Source: Rhizobium sp. P38BS-XIX (GTDB lineage: Bacteria > Pseudomonadota > Alphaproteobacteria > Rhizobiales > Rhizobiaceae). From it: 64,000 nucleotides of DNA. Location: NCBI RefSeq assembly GCF_012641435.1, contig NZ_JABAIJ010000011.1:62001-126000 (forward strand), in the 5' to 3' direction. The translations under genes were made by a program, and so were the position numbers. Numbering within the stretch: position 1 is the first letter of the stretch; each line of letters opens with the position of its first letter. Under the pieces are notes generated by a model. That model saw only the letters and a list, made by a program, of their open reading frames with translations, had not been told where the DNA came from and did no database searches. Shown here in pieces: positions 8,729-17,305 of this stretch.

Positions 8729-8793
8729 CGCCATAAGCGCGTTGAAATACCCACAACCTCCAGCTAGCTTCGCCGCGCTTGATGGGGGTGAAT

Positions 8794-9408
8794 ATGGGGA
8801 CGTTCGTGAAGGCAGTGATTCGATCGATCGTAGCGGCACTATGCATTGCTTCGTTCCCAATGGCCGCTCATGCGGACTGGCAGGCGGCTGAGACGATCAA
8901 AACCTATGCGATCACTGGAACATCGGGGCGCGAGCTTTACGATTCCATCGGCGAGCGCGGCCCGCTGCTCGGACCTAAGATCAGGGCGATTGCCCATACC
9001 GACTTCAAGCTCACCTGGACGCGGAAATATGAGCCGCAGCCAGACGGCGCCTGTACGATCACGGTCAATGTACCAAAGCTGGTTATTAGCTACACCCTGC
9101 CGAAACCCTCGTCCCAGCTGTCGGCGACCGTCCGCAAAAGCTGGCAGAAATTCATCGCCGGCGTGGAAGCGCACGAGCGCGTGCATGGCGGGTATATCAA
9201 GGACATGGTCCGGGAAATAGAGGCGATGAGCGTTGGTTTTTCCGTGCCCGACGATCCGAAGTGCAGCAAGATCCGCGTCGAGTTGACGAAGCGCCTAGGC
9301 GAGATTTCCAATAAGGAGCGGCGACGAAACAGCGATTTCGACAAGGTCGAATTCAGCGACGGCGGTAACCTTCAGCAGCTTGTTCTGAAGCTGGTCAAGG
9401 AAGAGTAG
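8794..9408 (+). CDS. exported DUF922 putative zinc protease
   Basis: A 204-residue protein with a signal peptide (basic start, hydrophobic stretch, likely cleavage after AAHA near residue 27). The mature part carries HERVH (residues 127-131), an HExxH zinc-protease motif typical of DUF922, after the central beta region with CTITVNVPKLVISY. It is probably a periplasmic metalloprotease of unknown target. I chose the ATG at 8794 because GGGGGTG lies just before it; an ATG at 8782 and a TTG at 8779 are in frame. A terminator follows. Confidence 0.82.
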   Translation: MGTFVKAVIRSIVAALCIASFPMAAHADWQAAETIKTYAITGTSGRELYDSIGERGPLLGPKIRAIAHTDFKLTWTRKYEPQPDGACTITVNVPKLVISYTLPKPSSQLSATVRKSWQKFIAGVEAHERVHGGYIKDMVREIEAMSVGFSVPDDPKCSKIRVELTKRLGEISNKERRRNSDFDKVEFSDGGNLQQLVLKLVKEE

Positions 9409-9420
9409 CGGATAGGCAGT

Positions 9421-9451
9421 GCAGCCGGCGGCATGCGTCCGGCTGCGTCTT
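9421..9451 (+). terminator. terminator after the DUF922 gene
   Basis: An 8-bp GC-rich stem (GCAGCCGG / CCGGCTGC) with a 10-nt loop is followed by GTCTTTG. The T-tract is short. Confidence 0.65.
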
Positions 9452-9463
9452 TGTGACAAACGA

Positions 9464-10189
9464 TTAGCGACCTTTCTGCTTTCGCCATTCGGCGAATTTC
9501 TGCTTCGGCGCGTCGCTTGTCGCCGGATAAAGGCCGATAATGGTTGCGCCGTTCATGACTTCCTCCGTGACGAAGTCCTCGTAAGCCGTCATTTCCACGG
9601 TCTCGTTGGCGATCTCATCGGCGAGATGCGCCGGAATGACAATAACACCTTCATTGTCACCGACGAGAACGTCGCCGGGAAAGACGGCAACGTCGCCACA
9701 GCCAATCGGGCCATTGATTTCGATCGCCTGATGCAGCGTGAGGTTCGTCGGAGCGGATGGGCGATGATGATAAGAGGGGATATTGAGAGCGGCGATTTCG
9801 GGGCTATCGCGGAAACCACCGTCGGTGACAACGCCGGCGACGCCGCGCACCTGCAGTCGCGAGATGAGGATGGAGCCAGCCGAGGCGGCACGGGCGTCCT
9901 TGCGGCTGTCCATGACCAGAACGAAGCCGGGTGGGCATTGTTCGATCGCGGCACGCTGCGGATGTTCTGGATTGCGGAAGACCTCGAGAGTGTTCAAATC
10001 CTCGCGCGCCGGAATGTAGCGCAGCGTGAAAGCCTGGCCGACCATGTTCGTCTTTTTCGGCGAAAGCGGTCGCACATCCTGGATGAACTGGTTGCGCAGG
10101 CCGCGCCGGAAAAGCGCGGTGGCGATCGTCGGTGTCGCGACGCCCATCAGTTTGTCGCGTGTTTCGTTGCTCAGCACATAATTGCTCAT
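9464..10189 (-). CDS. RraA-like / HMG-aldolase-fold protein linked to arabinonate dehydratase
   Basis: A 241-residue protein of the RraA / 4-hydroxy-4-methyl-2-oxoglutarate aldolase family. It contains the signature VVTDGGFRD (D123 to D128), in which Arg and Asp hold substrate and metal in the class II pyruvate aldolases, and the VxVxPGDVLVGDNEGVIVIP strand-loop. Database annotation usually calls such proteins ribonuclease activity regulators, but true RraA is shorter (about 160 residues) and binds RNase E. Here the gene starts 18 bases after the L-arabinonate dehydratase stop in one operon, and AAGGA precedes its ATG. The context fits an aldolase for the dehydratase product, 2-keto-3-deoxy-L-arabinonate; this is inference. 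Confidence 0.8.
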   Translation of the reverse strand: MSNYVLSNETRDKLMGVATPTIATALFRRGLRNQFIQDVRPLSPKKTNMVGQAFTLRYIPAREDLNTLEVFRNPEHPQRAAIEQCPPGFVLVMDSRKDARAASAGSILISRLQVRGVAGVVTDGGFRDSPEIAALNIPSYHHRPSAPTNLTLHQAIEINGPIGCGDVAVFPGDVLVGDNEGVIVIPAHLADEIANETVEMTAYEDFVTEEVMNGATIIGLYPATSDAPKQKFAEWRKQKGR

Positions 10190-10207
10190 GCGATATATCC
10201 TTTGGAA

Positions 10208-11944
10208 TCAATAGATGTCGGGTTCGCCCGGCGTCGGGCCGAAGCTGTTTTCAAGGAAATCGAAATCGCAGCCGGTATCGGCCTGCGCCACATGGCGCGA
10301 AAACATCCAGCCGTAACCGCGGCCAAATTTCTCAGGCGGCTTGACCCAGGTGTCGCGCCGGCGCTGGAGTTCGTCTTCGTCAACAAGCATGTCGATGCGC
10401 CGTGCTTCGAGGTCCAGGCGGATAATGTCTCCGTTTTTAAGCAGCGCCAGCGGACCCCCGACATGGGATTCCGGCGACACATGCAGGATACAGGCGCCAT
10501 AGCTCGTGCCGCTCATGCGGGCATCGGAGAGGCGCAGCATATCCCTGTGCCCCTTCTTGAGCAGCGCCTTCGGGATCGGCAGCATGCCCCATTCCGGCAT
10601 GCCTGGTCCTCCTTGGGGACCTGCGCCGCGCAGGACCATAACGTGATCTGGCGTGATATCGAGATTTTCATCATCGACCGCAGCCTTCATCTCGGGATAG
10701 CTGTCAAATACCAGTGCAGGGCCCTGATGCTTGTGGAAGCGGGGGTCGCAAGCGGCCGGCTTGATGACGGCGCCAGTCGGCGCGAGATTGCCCTTCAGAA
10801 CAGCCAGGGATCCCTCGTGATAGATCGGGTCGTCCAGCGAGCGGATCACGTCATCATTGTAGCACTTTGCCCCTTCCAATGTTTCGCCGAGGGTGACGCC
10901 GGATACGGTGAGTGTTGTAAGATCGAGCTTGGAAGAAAGCTTTGACATCAGGGCACGCAGGCCGCCGGCGTAATAGAAGTCCTCCATCAGATAGGCCTTG
11001 CCCGTCGGTCTGATATTGGCAAGCACCGGCGTCGTGCGTCCAGCCTGATCGAGATCGTCGAGCGAGAGTTTGGTGCCTGCGCGTCGCGCCATCGCGATCA
11101 GATGGATGACGGCGTTGGTGGAACAGCCCGTCGCCATCGCGACGGCCACGGCATTGTTGACGGCGGCCTGTGTGACGATCTTCGAGGGAACGAGATCTTC
11201 CCAGACCATTTCGACGATCCGGCGACCGACAGCCGAGGACATGCGAATATGATTGGCATCCGGTGCGGGAATGGAACTGGCACCGGGCAAGGTCAGGCCC
11301 AGGGCCTCGGCGATGGCCGTCATCGTGCTTGCCGTCCCCATGGTCATACAGTGGCCGTAGGAACGAGCGATGCCGGCCTCGACATCGACCCATTCCTTTT
11401 CCGAAATGGTGCCGGCGCGACGTTCGTCCCAGAATTTCCAGGCGTCAGATCCGGATCCCAGATATTCGCCGCGATAATTACCGCGCAGCATCGGCCCGGC
11501 CGGCAGGTAGATCATCGGCAGCCCCATGGAGAGCGCGCCCATTACGAGGCCGGGCGTGGTCTTGTCGCAGCCGCCCATCAGAACGGCACCGTCGACCGGA
11601 TGCGAGCGCAAAAGCTCTTCGGCCTCCATCGCCAACATGTTGCGATAGAGCATCGTCGTCGGCTTCACATAGCTTTCCGACAGCGACAGGGCAGGCAGCT
11701 CCAATGGAAAGCCGCCGGCCTGCAGGATGCCGCGCTTCACGTCCTCGACGCGATGCTTGAAGTGGGCATGACAGGGATTGGCATCGGACCAGGTATTGAG
11801 GATGGCGATGACGGGTTTGTCCACCCATTCCTCCGGTGCATAGCCCATCTGCATGGTGCGCGAGCGATGCCCCGAACTTCTAAGATCATCCGGTGCAAAC
11901 CACCTTGCACTGCGAAGTTCCGACGGCGTTTTCCTGCTGTTCAT
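10208..11944 (-). CDS. L-arabinonate dehydratase (IlvD/EDD family)
   Basis: A 578-residue IlvD/EDD dehydratase. Cysteines 58 (NPCHAHF), 126 (GGCDKTTPG) and 199 (GHCMTMGT) are the [2Fe-2S] ligands; their spacing equals that of the characterised R. leguminosarum L-arabinonate dehydratase, as I recall, one residue offset. The catalytic serine is in DARMSGTSYG. The enzyme converts L-arabinonate (and related sugar acids such as D-fuconate) to the 2-keto-3-deoxy acid in the non-phosphorylating L-arabinose pathway. It is first in an operon with the RraA-like gene and divergent from a GntR regulator gene, the probable control element. No arabinose dehydrogenase, lactonase or transporter is in the window. 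Confidence 0.9.
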   Translation of the reverse strand: MNSRKTPSELRSARWFAPDDLRSSGHRSRTMQMGYAPEEWVDKPVIAILNTWSDANPCHAHFKHRVEDVKRGILQAGGFPLELPALSLSESYVKPTTMLYRNMLAMEAEELLRSHPVDGAVLMGGCDKTTPGLVMGALSMGLPMIYLPAGPMLRGNYRGEYLGSGSDAWKFWDERRAGTISEKEWVDVEAGIARSYGHCMTMGTASTMTAIAEALGLTLPGASSIPAPDANHIRMSSAVGRRIVEMVWEDLVPSKIVTQAAVNNAVAVAMATGCSTNAVIHLIAMARRAGTKLSLDDLDQAGRTTPVLANIRPTGKAYLMEDFYYAGGLRALMSKLSSKLDLTTLTVSGVTLGETLEGAKCYNDDVIRSLDDPIYHEGSLAVLKGNLAPTGAVIKPAACDPRFHKHQGPALVFDSYPEMKAAVDDENLDITPDHVMVLRGAGPQGGPGMPEWGMLPIPKALLKKGHRDMLRLSDARMSGTSYGACILHVSPESHVGGPLALLKNGDIIRLDLEARRIDMLVDEDELQRRRDTWVKPPEKFGRGYGWMFSRHVAQADTGCDFDFLENSFGPTPGEPDIY

Positions 11945-12084
11945 AGTCTTCGAGCCTTGTTTGTGACGATGGTCGAAAAGGGATGTGACCTTCGGCTCCC
12001 GGCATGCTTGCCGATAGCGAAACCTCAGCGCTCACTCCTCCCAAGCGGTCCAACTGCAAGAACAGAGTTGGCACCAATGGACTA

Positions 12085-12106
12085 AAGCACTAATGTATCA
12101 GTGCTT
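12085..12106. promoter_or_regulatory. candidate GntR operator (inverted repeat)
   Basis: A perfect inverted repeat AAGCACT-N8-AGTGCTT lies between the divergent dehydratase and GntR genes and overlaps the first ATG of the GntR frame. That is a natural place for autoregulation, and suggests translation may begin at the GTG at 12159. Confidence 0.5.
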
Positions 12107-12851
12107 CAACCCTGAAGCTGTGGCTAATCAACCCAACGCTCCGACAGAAAGGCTGCCAGTGAAGCTCAATCCGAAAGAATTTGCGCTGGATCGCTCGCGG
12201 CAAGTCGCGCCGCAGATCCTGGAGATCCTGAGATCCCGCATTCTTTCGATGAGCCTGCCGCCGACGACGGTCCTGTCCCGCCTCTCGCTGCAAAGCGAGT
12301 TCAATGTCAGTCAGACTCCGGTTCGCGACGCCCTGATCCGCCTTGAGGAGGAAGGGCTCGTCGAAGTCTATCCGCAGTATGCGACCGTCGTTTCGCGGAT
12401 CGATGTCCGCAATGCCATCGAGGCACATTTTCTGCGTCTGTCCATAGAGCTTGAAGCCATTCGGCGGCTTACTCTGGAATCGCCCGCCGAGACGGCCGAG
12501 GCGTTCGCCGCCATCCTGTCCCGCCAGAAACGCGTGATGTCGCCCGAAACCTATGACCTCTTTGATACCCTCGACAAGGATTTCCACCGGGTTCTTTATG
12601 AGCGGGCCGATATTCTCGGCCTTTGGTCGACGGTTCGGCGCCAAGGTGTCCATCTCGACAGGCTGCGGATGCTGAATTTGCCAATGCCGGGAAAACTTGA
12701 GCAGATCATCGCGGATCACCAGATGATCGTTGATGCCGTCGGCGCAGGTGATCCCGAGGCGGCGGTCACAGCGCTTCGCAAACACCTATCTGGAACATTG
12801 TCGATTATCGATCTCATCTGCGAACAGCATCCGGATTATGTGAGCCGATAG
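12093..12851 (+). CDS. GntR-family regulator with FCD domain
   Basis: A 252-residue regulator. The N-terminal winged helix has the GntR signature (ILEILRSRILSMSLPPTTVLS, then LQSEFNVSQTPVRDALIRLEEEGLV) at about residues 40-95. The C-terminal helical FCD domain carries the metal-binding Asp/His pattern (DKDFHRVLYE, ADHQMIVDAVGAGD). Such regulators sense small organic or sugar acids. It is divergent from the L-arabinonate dehydratase operon and is its likely repressor. The start is uncertain: the ATG at 12093 lies inside an inverted repeat, whereas the GTG at 12159 has GAAAGG upstream and still leaves the whole DNA-binding domain. Confidence 0.88.
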   Translation: MYQCFNPEAVANQPNAPTERLPVKLNPKEFALDRSRQVAPQILEILRSRILSMSLPPTTVLSRLSLQSEFNVSQTPVRDALIRLEEEGLVEVYPQYATVVSRIDVRNAIEAHFLRLSIELEAIRRLTLESPAETAEAFAAILSRQKRVMSPETYDLFDTLDKDFHRVLYERADILGLWSTVRRQGVHLDRLRMLNLPMPGKLEQIIADHQMIVDAVGAGDPEAAVTALRKHLSGTLSIIDLICEQHPDYVSR

Positions 12852-12883
12852 TCGTCCGGAAGTCTCTGGGTCTATTCGGACAT

Positions 12884-13867
12884 GTGGAGCAACAGATCCT
12901 GCGCATTGGCTTGGACCCGGCTTCATGCGAGAAAGATAGCGATGAAACATATCATGGGGTTCGCTTGACCATCGGGCTTGCACATGCCGAGTTGATTGCG
13001 GTTCTGACGGCCGTTACCGGCGGCGATCCGAGGGTCATGACAGTTCGGTCCGGCGATACATTGCCGTCCGGTCCCTTCGAACTCGGCCATCGGACGCTAC
13101 AAAGTGGACTGCGGGAATGGGTCCAGGAGCAGACGGCTCATCCTGTCGGCTATCTGGAGCAGTTGTACACCTTCGCCGATCGCGATCGAAACAACGAGAT
13201 TCTCGGCGGTCGAACGATTTCCATCAGCTATCTCGGCCTGGTACGCGAACAGGCCGCCTCCGGCGCCGGCATGGCGGGCTGGCACGGCTGGTACGAGTAT
13301 CTTCCCTGGGAAGATCATCGGAATGGCGTGCCTCCCATTCTCGACAGGATTTCCGCGCGCCTCGTTTCTTGGATCGAGGAAGACGACACGCGGCGGGACC
13401 AGCGTCGCAGGCGCGCCGATTATGATTTTGGGCTGAACGGCTTGCCATGGAACGAGGATCTCGCTCTGCAGCGCTATGAGCTGCTTTACGAGGCGCGGCT
13501 GGTCACAGAGGCGGGTTGCGACCTCAAGGAGAATTTCGGCAGACCGATGTTTGCCGATCATCGTCGTATTCTGGCGACCGGTATGGCGCGACTGCGGGCC
13601 AAGATCAAATATCGCCCCGTGGTGTTCGAACTCATGCCCGCGACGTTTACTTTGCTGCATTTGCAGAAGGCGGTTGAGGCTCTGGCGGGGTTGACGCTGC
13701 ATAAACAGAATTTTCGCCGGCTAATCGAGCAGCAGGATCTGGTCGAGGAGACGGGTGGCACAGAAAGCGAAACCGGCGGCCGCCCTGCCAAGCTCTTCCG
13801 CTTTCGCAGAACCGTGCTTGAAGAACGCGAATTCGCCGGAACGAAATTACCGCTCTCCCGCAATTGA
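12884..13867 (+). CDS. nadQ: NadQ-type Nudix-related transcriptional regulator of NAD synthesis
   Basis: A 327-residue protein with an N-terminal Nudix-like domain (TIGLAHAELIAVLTAV, then YLEQLYTFADRDRN) lacking a complete catalytic Nudix box, and a C-terminal winged helix (YRPVVFELMPATFTLLHLQKAVEALAG, KQNFRRLIEQQDLVEETG). This architecture matches the NrtR/NadQ family. NadQ is the predicted repressor of nadABC in alphaproteobacteria. The gene lies directly upstream of nadA, and two TGAG/CTCA palindromes fill the intervening 69 bases. The annotated start is a GTG; a TTG at 12965 with GGGG upstream, giving MTIGLAHAEL, is an equally good start. Confidence 0.82.
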   Translation: MEQQILRIGLDPASCEKDSDETYHGVRLTIGLAHAELIAVLTAVTGGDPRVMTVRSGDTLPSGPFELGHRTLQSGLREWVQEQTAHPVGYLEQLYTFADRDRNNEILGGRTISISYLGLVREQAASGAGMAGWHGWYEYLPWEDHRNGVPPILDRISARLVSWIEEDDTRRDQRRRRADYDFGLNGLPWNEDLALQRYELLYEARLVTEAGCDLKENFGRPMFADHRRILATGMARLRAKIKYRPVVFELMPATFTLLHLQKAVEALAGLTLHKQNFRRLIEQQDLVEETGGTESETGGRPAKLFRFRRTVLEEREFAGTKLPLSRN

Positions 13868-13892
13868 CATATACTCAAACTGAGAATATCTA
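13864..13892 (+). promoter_or_regulatory. nadABC promoter
   Basis: A perfect -35 TTGACA (13864-13869) overlaps the nadQ stop codon; 17 bases later TATCTA is a weak -10. The first NadQ palindrome fills the spacer, so bound repressor would exclude RNA polymerase. Confidence 0.6.
13871..13887. promoter_or_regulatory. NadQ operator 1
   Basis: ATACTCA-AAC-TGAGAAT, an inverted repeat with one mismatch, placed between the -35 and -10 of the nadA promoter. It matches the ATACTCA/TGAGTAT pattern I associate with NadQ sites. Confidence 0.7.
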
Positions 13893-13904
13893 TTTGCGCA
13901 TAAT

Positions 13905-13921
13905 ATACTCAAAATGAGCAT
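13905..13921. promoter_or_regulatory. NadQ operator 2
   Basis: ATACTCA-AAA-TGAGCAT, a second copy of the same 17-base palindrome, 34 bases (about three helical turns) after the first and just before the nadA ribosome site (AAGGAG). The spacing favours cooperative binding on one DNA face. Confidence 0.7.
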
Positions 13922-13936
13922 AATAAGGAGTCGGTC

Positions 13937-14908
13937 ATGAATTCCCCCGTATCCGCATCCTCCCTCTATGATCGTGTCAGCCGCGTTATCCCGAAAGCCG
14001 AATGGCTGTCGTTTCAGGATGATGTCGAGGCGATCCTCGAATTGAAGCGGCGACACAACGCCGTCATCCTTGCTCATAACTATCAGACGCCGGAGATCTT
14101 CCATGGGGTTGCCGATATCGTCGGCGATAGTTTGGCGCTCGCCCGCAGGGCGGTCGAAGTGGATGCAGATATCATCGTCCTTGCCGGTGTGCACTTCATG
14201 GCCGAGACGGCCAAGTTGCTCAACCCGGAAAAGACGGTGCTGATCCCCGATATGGAAGCTGGCTGTTCCCTGGCGGAATCGATCACACCAGAGGACATCG
14301 CGTTGCTCCGCCAGGCACATCCGGGAGTACCCGTCGTGACCTATGTCAACACGTCGGCGGCCGTTAAGGCCGCGTCGGATATCTGCTGCACCTCGGGCAA
14401 TGCGCGGCAAGTGGTGGAATCTCTCGGCGTGCCGAAGGTGCTGATGCTTCCCGACGAATATCTGGCGCGCAATGTCGCGCGTGACACCAATGTCGAACTG
14501 ATCGCCTGGCATGGCCATTGCGAGGTTCATGAGCTTTTCACGGCGGGCGATATTCGCGATCTCCGCGAGAATTATCCGGGCGTGACGGTGCTTGCCCATC
14601 CGGAATGCCCGCCAGATGTCGTCGAGGCAGCAGATTTCGCCGGCTCCACCGCCGTCATGTCCGATTATGTAGGCAAGACGCGTCCATCACGCGTCGTGCT
14701 GCTGACTGAATGTTCGATGAGCGACAATGTCGCCGTGCATCATCCGGCAGTCGAATTCATCCGCCCCTGCAATCTCTGCCCGCACATGAAGCGCATTACC
14801 CTCGGCAATATACGCAAGGCCTTGGAAGAGGGGCAGCATGAGGTGACGGTCGACCCCGCAATCGCCGTCGATGCGCGCCGTGCCGTGGAAAGGATGCTGG
14901 CGATATGA
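13937..14908 (+). CDS. nadA: quinolinate synthase
   Basis: A 323-residue NadA, which condenses iminoaspartate with dihydroxyacetone phosphate to quinolinate using a [4Fe-4S] cluster. Cluster ligands are C110 (GCSLAES), C195 (GHCEVHE) and C281 (CNLCPHMKRI), with spacing as in characterised NadA. AHNYQTPEI and EAGCSLAES are family signatures. It begins de novo NAD synthesis with nadB and nadC; the nadB start overlaps its stop by four bases (ATGA), so the two are translationally coupled. Expression is probably repressed by NadQ when NAD or a precursor is plentiful. Confidence 0.97.
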   Translation: MNSPVSASSLYDRVSRVIPKAEWLSFQDDVEAILELKRRHNAVILAHNYQTPEIFHGVADIVGDSLALARRAVEVDADIIVLAGVHFMAETAKLLNPEKTVLIPDMEAGCSLAESITPEDIALLRQAHPGVPVVTYVNTSAAVKAASDICCTSGNARQVVESLGVPKVLMLPDEYLARNVARDTNVELIAWHGHCEVHELFTAGDIRDLRENYPGVTVLAHPECPPDVVEAADFAGSTAVMSDYVGKTRPSRVVLLTECSMSDNVAVHHPAVEFIRPCNLCPHMKRITLGNIRKALEEGQHEVTVDPAIAVDARRAVERMLAI

Positions 14909-16446
14909 GCGAGATCCTCGAAGAACTGAACGGCCGCACCGTCATCGTCGGCAGCGGCCTTGCTGGGCTAATGACTGCTTTGACATTGGCGCCCGAACCG
15001 ACCGTGATCGTCACCCGTGCCTTGATCGGCGGGGAGACGTCGAGTGCCTGGGCGCAAGGTGGTATCGCCGCCAGCATAGGTGAGGGCGATTGTGCGGCGC
15101 TGCATCTGGCCGACACGCTGGGTGCGGGCGACGGGCTCTGCGACGCGACGATGGCTGCTGGGATCGTTGCCGAAGCCTCCGACACCATTGCCGCGCTGGA
15201 GCGTGCCGGCGTCGAATTCGATCGTGATGACGCCGGCCAACTGTCCCTTGGTCTTGAAGCCGCGCATTCGTTGCGACGCATCGTCCATTCCAAAGGGGAT
15301 GGTTCGGGTGCCGCCATCGTGCGCGCACTTGCCGGAGCCGTTGCTCGCACGCCGTCGATCACGGTGCTTGAAGGCTGCCAGGCACAGCGATTGTTGCTGG
15401 ACGGCGATCGTGTTGTTGGCCTTCTTTGCCTTGGCGAGAAGGGGAGCGTCGTATTGCCATCCTCGAAGGTCGTCCTGGCGACCGGCGGTATTGGTGGCCT
15501 GTTTGACGCCACCACAAATCCTGTCGGCAATTTCGGGCAGGGCATTGCTCTTGCGGCCAGGGCAGGTGCCAAGCTCGCCGATATGGAATTCGTGCAATTC
15601 CACCCGACGGCGCTCGACAGCCGCAGGCGGCCGCTCGCGCTTGTCAGCGAGGCGGTTCGAGGCGAGGGCGCGCTTCTCGTCAATGAAGGCGGCGAGCGCT
15701 TCATGGCTGCGGTTGACGGTGCCGAGCTTGCGCCGCGAGATATCGTCGCAAGAGCCATCAGCGCCGAAATCGCCCGTGGCGGCAAGGTGTTCCTTGATGC
15801 ACGAAACGCGCTCGGCCAGCGCTTTGCCACGCGTTTTCCAGTCATCGAGACCCTTTGTCGCGAAGCGGGCGTTGATCCGGCCAGCGATCTCATTCCCGTC
15901 CGTCCCGCCGTTCACTATCACATGGGCGGCGTAGCGACCGACGAACGTGGGCGTAGTTCTGTCCCTGGCCTCTGGGTCGTAGGCGAGGCGGCGTCGACCG
16001 GTCTGCATGGCGCAAATCGATTGGCCAGCAATTCGCTGTTGGAGGCCGCCGTCATGGGTATGCGGGCAGCGCGCGATATAGCCGGTAGAGATGGGCGCGT
16101 AAGAAGGTTGCAAAGTGATCTTCCCACGACCTTCGCTCCGGATCTGACCCTCGTCCGGCAGATCGTATCCCGTCATCTCGGTGTCCTGCGCAATGGCGGC
16201 GCCATTCACGGAGCGATCGCTGCTCTGCTACCGCTTTGCGAAAGCGAGAGCCCGACAACTGACCCGGCCATCGTGGGCCTTCTGATCGCCGTCTTCGCCA
16301 GTTTGAGAATGGAGTCGCGCGGCGCTCACGCCCGCACGGATTTTCCACTGAAGCTGCCGCACGCGCAACGCCGCACGATGCATTTGTCCGACGCACGGGA
16401 TGTTGCCAGATCCGTCCTCACTCAAACCATGGCAAGGAGTGCCTGA
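14905..16446 (+). CDS. nadB: L-aspartate oxidase
   Basis: A 513-residue flavoprotein that oxidises L-aspartate to iminoaspartate, the substrate of NadA. The FAD-binding motif is near the N-terminus (VIVGSGLAGLMTAL), followed by SSAWAQGGIAASIGEGD, the active-site HPTAL and GEGALLVNEGGERF, and the C-terminal VGEAASTGLHGANRLASNSLLEA. The start overlaps nadA; nadC follows one base after the stop. At 513 residues it is somewhat shorter than the roughly 540-residue E. coli enzyme, mostly at the C-terminus. Confidence 0.97.
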   Translation: MSEILEELNGRTVIVGSGLAGLMTALTLAPEPTVIVTRALIGGETSSAWAQGGIAASIGEGDCAALHLADTLGAGDGLCDATMAAGIVAEASDTIAALERAGVEFDRDDAGQLSLGLEAAHSLRRIVHSKGDGSGAAIVRALAGAVARTPSITVLEGCQAQRLLLDGDRVVGLLCLGEKGSVVLPSSKVVLATGGIGGLFDATTNPVGNFGQGIALAARAGAKLADMEFVQFHPTALDSRRRPLALVSEAVRGEGALLVNEGGERFMAAVDGAELAPRDIVARAISAEIARGGKVFLDARNALGQRFATRFPVIETLCREAGVDPASDLIPVRPAVHYHMGGVATDERGRSSVPGLWVVGEAASTGLHGANRLASNSLLEAAVMGMRAARDIAGRDGRVRRLQSDLPTTFAPDLTLVRQIVSRHLGVLRNGGAIHGAIAALLPLCESESPTTDPAIVGLLIAVFASLRMESRGAHARTDFPLKLPHAQRRTMHLSDARDVARSVLTQTMARSA

Positions 16447-16447
16447 T

Positions 16448-17305
16448 ATGATGCTTGCCCCCCTCCCGCGTCTTATTGTTGAACCGCTGGTACGCAACGC
16501 GTTGGCTGAAGATCTTGGCCTTGCCGGCGACGTCACCTCCACCGCCGTGATACCGGCGGAGCATCGCTCTCGCGTCGAAATGGTCACCCGTCAAGCGGGT
16601 GTGATTGTCGGCCTCGATACCTGCGAGCTGGCATTTCAGCTGGTTGATCCCGGAATTATCATGACGCGCCACGTGCCTGATGGAACGAAGGTCGGCATAG
16701 GCGAAATCGTCGCGACGATCGAAGGGCCTTCGCGCGGCCTCCTGACCGCAGAGCGCACTGCCTTGAATTTCCTGGGGCATCTATCCGGCATTGCTTCCGT
16801 GACCGGCGCAATCGTTGCGGCGATCGCGGGCACCAAGGCGTCCATAGTCTGTACACGCAAGACCACACCGGGTCTGCGCGCTCTGGAAAAATACGCAGTG
16901 CGTGCTGGTGGCGGTATGAACCATCGGTTCGCGCTCTATGACGCGGTGTTGATCAAGGACAATCACGTGGCGATCGCCGGCGGCATCAGCGAGGCCATCC
17001 GTCGCGCCAAGTCAGGCGTCGGCCATTTGGTCAAGATCGAGGTCGAAGTGGACACGCTGGTACAGCTTCGCGAGGCGATGCAGGAGGGCATCGATGCCGT
17101 ATTGCTCGACAATATGACGCCGGATCAATTGCGCGAAGCGGTCGATATTGTCGGTGGCCGTGCCATCACTGAAGCCTCGGGTCGCATCACGCCGCAAACC
17201 GCTGCCATCGTTGCCGCGTCCGGTGTCGATCTCATATCCGTCGGCTGGTTGACGCATAGCGCGCCGACGCTCGACATCGGGCTGGATTGGAAGGCCGTCG
17301 CTTGA
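16448..17305 (+). CDS. nadC: nicotinate-nucleotide diphosphorylase (carboxylating)
   Basis: A 285-residue quinolinate phosphoribosyltransferase, which converts quinolinate and PRPP to nicotinate mononucleotide. Signatures are ALAEDLGLAGDVTS, CTRKTTPGLRALEKYAVRAGGGMNHR (split here only for length) with the substrate-binding Arg/Lys/His, and IKDNHVAIAGG. The ATG at 16448 follows AAGGAG at good distance and lies one base after the nadB stop. A second ATG directly follows. It is the last gene of the nadABC operon; no strong terminator is visible in the 120 bases before the convergent SDR gene. Confidence 0.97.
   Translation: MMLAPLPRLIVEPLVRNALAEDLGLAGDVTSTAVIPAEHRSRVEMVTRQAGVIVGLDTCELAFQLVDPGIIMTRHVPDGTKVGIGEIVATIEGPSRGLLTAERTALNFLGHLSGIASVTGAIVAAIAGTKASIVCTRKTTPGLRALEKYAVRAGGGMNHRFALYDAVLIKDNHVAIAGGISEAIRRAKSGVGHLVKIEVEVDTLVQLREAMQEGIDAVLLDNMTPDQLREAVDIVGGRAITEASGRITPQTAAIVAASGVDLISVGWLTHSAPTLDIGLDWKAVA

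Noticed and set aside
9419..10945. 508-codon plus-strand open frame opposite the RraA-like and dehydratase genes
   Set aside because: It lies wholly antisense to two well-conserved genes; long antisense frames are common in GC-rich DNA, and the product has no family features.
14968..16209. 413-codon minus-strand open frame opposite nadB
   Set aside because: Antisense shadow of a conserved gene, without a ribosome site or recognisable domain.
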